Below, piece after piece: positions 4,411 through 6,711 of a stretch of 6,711 bases of DNA. Position 1 is the first letter of the stretch; every line of letters begins with the position of its first letter. The stretch is taken from NCBI GenBank assembly GCA_016182225.1, contig JACOXV010000030.1:1-6711 (forward strand), given 5' to 3'. Below the pieces are notes generated by a model that saw only the letters and a program-made list of their open reading frames with translations, had not been told where the DNA came from and searched no databases. The DNA is from Candidatus Levyibacteriota bacterium. Its GTDB lineage: Bacteria > Patescibacteriota > Microgenomatia > Levybacterales > UBA12049. A program made the translations under genes and the position numbers.

Positions 4411-6224
4411 CTTTTAATAAGCGAGTATAAAACCTCTTGAGGTAGGCTTACTTTTCCGGTTTGATTAAGTTTTGCTTTTCCTTTTTTCTGCGCTTCCAAT
4501 AATTTGTCTTTTCTTGTTCTGTCTCCTCCTGACATTTTTGCTAAAACGTCTTTTCTGTATGGGGAAATTTCTTCTCGAGCCAAAATATTTCCACCCACAA
4601 CAGCTTGAATAATTTGCCGAAATTGCTGGCGAGGTAAGGTTTCCTTTAATTTCTGCGTTTTTTGACGAGCCTTATACAAAGCTTCGTCCCTATAGACTCT
4701 TTCTGACAAAATATCTATTGACAGCCCATTTATTAAAATCTCTATATTAACAAGATCGGCGTCTTTAAAACCTAAGTGTTCGTAATCGATCGTGGCAAAT
4801 CCCGATGAAAGACTTTTTATATCCGATGCTATTCCTCTAACAAGCATTGTGTAGGGCATTTCATATTTAATAACAGCATTATTCTGAAAGTATGAAAGAT
4901 CAGACAATTTTCCTTTTTTATTTTCACAAAGACTAATAATAGATCCTACATATTCTTTAGGAGTATAAATTGTGAGAGCAATATAAGGCTCTCTTATATG
5001 ACCATCGCTGTCTTCTTCATACAAAACATGTGGCATAGTAAGAAGGATATCCAATCTTTCTTCATTTTCCATCCTCTCCTTTATAATCTCGGCATGCAGA
5101 AGCCCGAGAAAACCCACTCTATAACCGCTCCCTAAAAAAGAGGAGTATTCTTCTGTAAATGTGATCGAAGTGTCATTTAGAGAAATTTTATTCAGAGCAT
5201 CTCTAAGCTTTCCTAAGCTGCTCGATTCTTTTGGATACATTCCGAAAAAAACCATAGGTTTTGGCTTCGAATATCCGGTAAGAGGATCTATGTCTTCTCC
5301 CTTTCTGTAAATGGTGTCTCCTACTCTTGCAAGTCTTATATCTTTAACTCCAGTAACAATATATCCGATTTCTCCCACCGAAATAGATTCTCTCTCAGAA
5401 AGATTTGGGATAAAATAGCCTACTTCGGAAGCGATCGAAGAGGTATTGCTTTGAAAAAAATTAATTCTGTCTCCTTTCTTAATAATCCCATCAACTATTC
5501 GCACATAAACTATTACACCTCTATGCTCATCATAAAAAGCATCAAAAATTAAAGCTTTGAGGGATTCACTTGACCCTTTTGGAGGCGGTATTTTTTCTAT
5601 TATTTTCTCAAGAAGTTTATCTACATTTTCTCCTGATTTTGCAGAAATGTTTATTATCTCGTCTTTTTTGAAACCAAACATTTCCTCAAGCTGGCGCGCT
5701 GTTTCTTCTATTTTTGCTGTTGGAAGATCTATTTTGTTAATTACAGGAATAATTGTGAGATTTTCTTTTTTTGCTGAATAAAAATGTGCTACTGTCTGGG
5801 CCTGTACTCCTTGTGTTGCGTCTACTAACAAAATAGCTCCCTCACATGCAGCTAGAGTGCGGGACACTTCATAGGAAAAATCAACATGTCCGGGAGTATC
5901 AATCAGATTCAGAATATATTCTGAATCTGCGAACCCTAAATCCGAATTTCTAAATTCTAAGCTATTTCGAACATTTGTATTTTGAATTTTGGAATTGTTT
6001 GGGATTTGAAATTTAGGATTTGGAATTTTATAAACCATTCTTACGGGTGCAAGTTTTATGGTAATTCCCCGTTCCCTACTTATTGGATTTTGATCCAAAA
6101 ACTGTTCCTTCATCTTATCCTTTGAAATAGTTTTCGTCTTCTCCAAAAGCCTATCTGCCAACGTTGATTTGCCATGATCGACATGTGCAATAATTGCGAA
6201 ATTTCTAATATTACTTGGGTTCAT
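4407..6224 (-). CDS. lepA: elongation factor 4 (LepA), with an insertion in the GTPase domain
   Basis: Ribosome-associated translational GTPase. Motifs, counted from the ATG at 6224 (605 residues): G1 AHVDHGKST (13-21), G2 RERGITIK (50-57), G3 DTPGH (109-113), G4 NKID (163-166), G5 SAKSG (194-198). EF-G-like domains follow (GFLGLLHAEIIKERMENEE), then the LepA-specific C-terminal region with SGGDRTRKDKLLEAQKKGKA and the family-type ending SLPQEVLYSLIKS. Between G2 and G3 there are about 35 extra residues (67-101, Asn/Ile/Pro/Phe-rich) of repeat-like DNA; the frame stays open and all catalytic motifs remain, so the protein is probably functional. A TTG at 6233, next to the murJ stop, would add three residues; ATG is preferred, and neither start has a Shine-Dalgarno site. 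lepA follows murJ with a 9-nt gap, so they are probably co-transcribed. No terminator separates it from the convergent surface-protein gene. Confidence 0.96.
   Translation of the reverse strand: MNPSNIRNFAIIAHVDHGKSTLADRLLEKTKTISKDKMKEQFLDQNPISRERGITIKLAPVRMVYKIPNPKFQIPNNSKIQNTNVRNSLEFRNSDLGFADSEYILNLIDTPGHVDFSYEVSRTLAACEGAILLVDATQGVQAQTVAHFYSAKKENLTIIPVINKIDLPTAKIEETARQLEEMFGFKKDEIINISAKSGENVDKLLEKIIEKIPPPKGSSESLKALIFDAFYDEHRGVIVYVRIVDGIIKKGDRINFFQSNTSSIASEVGYFIPNLSERESISVGEIGYIVTGVKDIRLARVGDTIYRKGEDIDPLTGYSKPKPMVFFGMYPKESSSLGKLRDALNKISLNDTSITFTEEYSSFLGSGYRVGFLGLLHAEIIKERMENEERLDILLTMPHVLYEEDSDGHIREPYIALTIYTPKEYVGSIISLCENKKGKLSDLSYFQNNAVIKYEMPYTMLVRGIASDIKSLSSGFATIDYEHLGFKDADLVNIEILINGLSIDILSERVYRDEALYKARQKTQKLKETLPRQQFRQIIQAVVGGNILAREEISPYRKDVLAKMSGGDRTRKDKLLEAQKKGKAKLNQTGKVSLPQEVLYSLIKS
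5904..5929. repeat. perfect 26-bp palindrome inside lepA
   Basis: CAGATTCAGAATA is followed directly by its exact reverse complement TATTCTGAATCTG, with no spacer. In lepA it covers codons for ADSEYILNL just before G3 (DTPGH). The part encoding YILNL is ordinary conserved LepA sequence, while the ADS part belongs to the insertion, so the palindrome marks the insertion junction. Confidence 0.9.
5922..6026 (-). repeat. repeat-like element inserted in frame within lepA
   Basis: About 105 bp encoding residues 67-101 of LepA (IPNPKFQIPNNSKIQNTNVR then NSLEFRNSDLGFADS), with no counterpart in usual LepA proteins, which pass from the VRMVYK-type strand to EYILNLIDTPG in a few residues. The DNA is built of short AT-rich reiterations such as AAATTCCAAATCC and AAATTTCAAATCCC. 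The two ends form imperfect inverted repeats: CCAAATCCTAAATTTC near the 5' end resembles the complement of the 3' end, CCTAAATCCGAATTTC. It resembles dispersed palindromic elements that persist inside genes, as described for Rickettsia, though relationship to those is not claimed. The boundaries are approximate. Confidence 0.75.
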
Positions 6225-6233
6225 TTTGGACAA

Positions 6234-6711
6234 TTAAGGCTTTGTTTCAATAATTCTTTCGCTTTTGCCCAAAAGCTCCTTCCAATTACCTAGTCGCCTA
6301 AATAAAAGCAGGAATGTACTTGCTTCTGAAACATTAAAAAACCATGTCAGAAAAAGATAAAGACTAAATCCTGCAAGACTTGAAATTCCAGTTAAAAGAA
6401 TAAGATTGATTGTTCTTGTCGTATCAAAAACCAATTGATCTAAAAGTTTTATGGGAATATACAATGCAAAACCCATTGCTACCGATGAAACAAAAATTTT
6501 TATTTGTGGTAGAAAAAACTTTTCTTTATTAAAAATTCCCTTTATCCTTCTGTTGAGAAAGAATAAAAGTAAAAATAGATTAAGAATAGAGGCAATCGAA
6601 TAAGCGAACGCTATCGTTTCTACTCCCGTCGGTATAAGACGCAGAATATAAGTATAATTATCGGAAAGTCTTTCAAAAAAAGGATTCCAGATGATGATAA
6701 AAAGAGCACTC
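6234..6711 (-). CDS. murJ: MurJ-type lipid II flippase, C-terminal part (5' end beyond the window)
   Basis: The frame is open to the window edge; an ATG at 6476 is internal, since 78 further codons upstream (6477-6710) read without a stop. The visible 158 residues contain about four hydrophobic helices: SALFIIIW at the edge, ETIAFAYSIASILNLFLLLF followed by the basic turn LNRRIKGIFNKEK, then FVSSVAMGFALYIPIKLL, and NLILLTGISSLAGFSLYLFL. The pattern 'G.E/A..A.A.S.AS..NL.LL' followed by a basic loop matches the late transmembrane segments of MurJ/MviN, an inner-membrane protein that moves lipid II across the membrane for peptidoglycan synthesis. The catalytic N-terminal part cannot be seen. It ends with TAA 9 nt before the lepA ATG, suggesting a murJ-lepA transcript. 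Another MOP-superfamily flippase is the main alternative. Confidence 0.8.
   Translation of the reverse strand, partial: SALFIIIWNPFFERLSDNYTYILRLIPTGVETIAFAYSIASILNLFLLLFFLNRRIKGIFNKEKFFLPQIKIFVSSVAMGFALYIPIKLLDQLVFDTTRTINLILLTGISSLAGFSLYLFLTWFFNVSEASTFLLLFRRLGNWKELLGKSERIIETKP

Noticed and set aside
6234..6476. Separate small 80-residue membrane protein starting at 6476
   Set aside because: The frame is open upstream to the window edge and the upstream residues continue a MurJ-like helix pattern, so this is the end of a larger gene.
1..6711. Alternative genetic code with TGA as glycine
   Set aside because: Reading through the groEL TGA gives no GroEL-like sequence, and the conserved genes contain no internal TGA codons.

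Overview
The window looks like a chromosomal segment from a Patescibacteria/CPR bacterium, most likely near Microgenomates. This placement rests on AT-rich DNA, genes with weak or no Shine-Dalgarno sites, GTG starts, a surface protein built as 'short basic N-tail, helix, VQQQQEVRTRA, Ser-Pro linker, PKD, C-terminal helix', and dispersed repeat-like elements at gene junctions and inside a gene. It is an inference from style and not a phylogenetic result. TGA behaves as a stop, which argues against the code-25 lineages (Gracilibacteria, Absconditabacteria).

Layout. Minus strand, read right to left from about 3171: a near-consensus sigma-70 promoter with an inverted repeat over the start region, a leader holding a GC-rich hairpin, groES (2750-3058), a 69-nt hairpin element that begins at the groES stop codon, groEL (1121-2677), and a divergent sigma-70-family factor (15-1049) just downstream of groEL. 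Plus strand: a divergent gene (3220-4410) for a membrane-anchored surface protein with a cohesin-like domain, a Ser-Pro linker, a PKD domain and an IPPTG-plus-helix C-terminus. Its stop codon overlaps the stop of the convergent lepA gene. Minus strand again: lepA (elongation factor 4, 4407-6224) and, directly upstream, the C-terminal part of murJ (lipid II flippase), cut by the window edge.

Working logic. groES and groEL form the chaperonin operon, and the downstream sigma factor is close enough to be co-transcribed, which would couple a sigma factor to chaperonin induction. murJ-lepA is a second tight pair of unrelated conserved functions. The surface gene shares a control region with groES: the two -35 boxes lie back to back, 8 bp apart.

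The most notable points are the following. (1) groEL stops about 25-30 residues early, and its usual C-terminal Met/Gly tail survives downstream in another frame, pointing to a frameshifting deletion. (2) lepA carries an in-frame insertion of about 35 codons, with repeat-like sequence, between GTPase motifs G2 and G3, bordered by a perfect 26-bp palindrome. (3) A long hairpin sits between groES and groEL. (4) The sigma factor has substitutions at positions that read the -10 and -35 elements. No CRISPR array, tRNA, rRNA or transposase is visible, and no gene-free stretch exceeds 300 bases; the longest is the 161-bp divergent region at 3059-3219.
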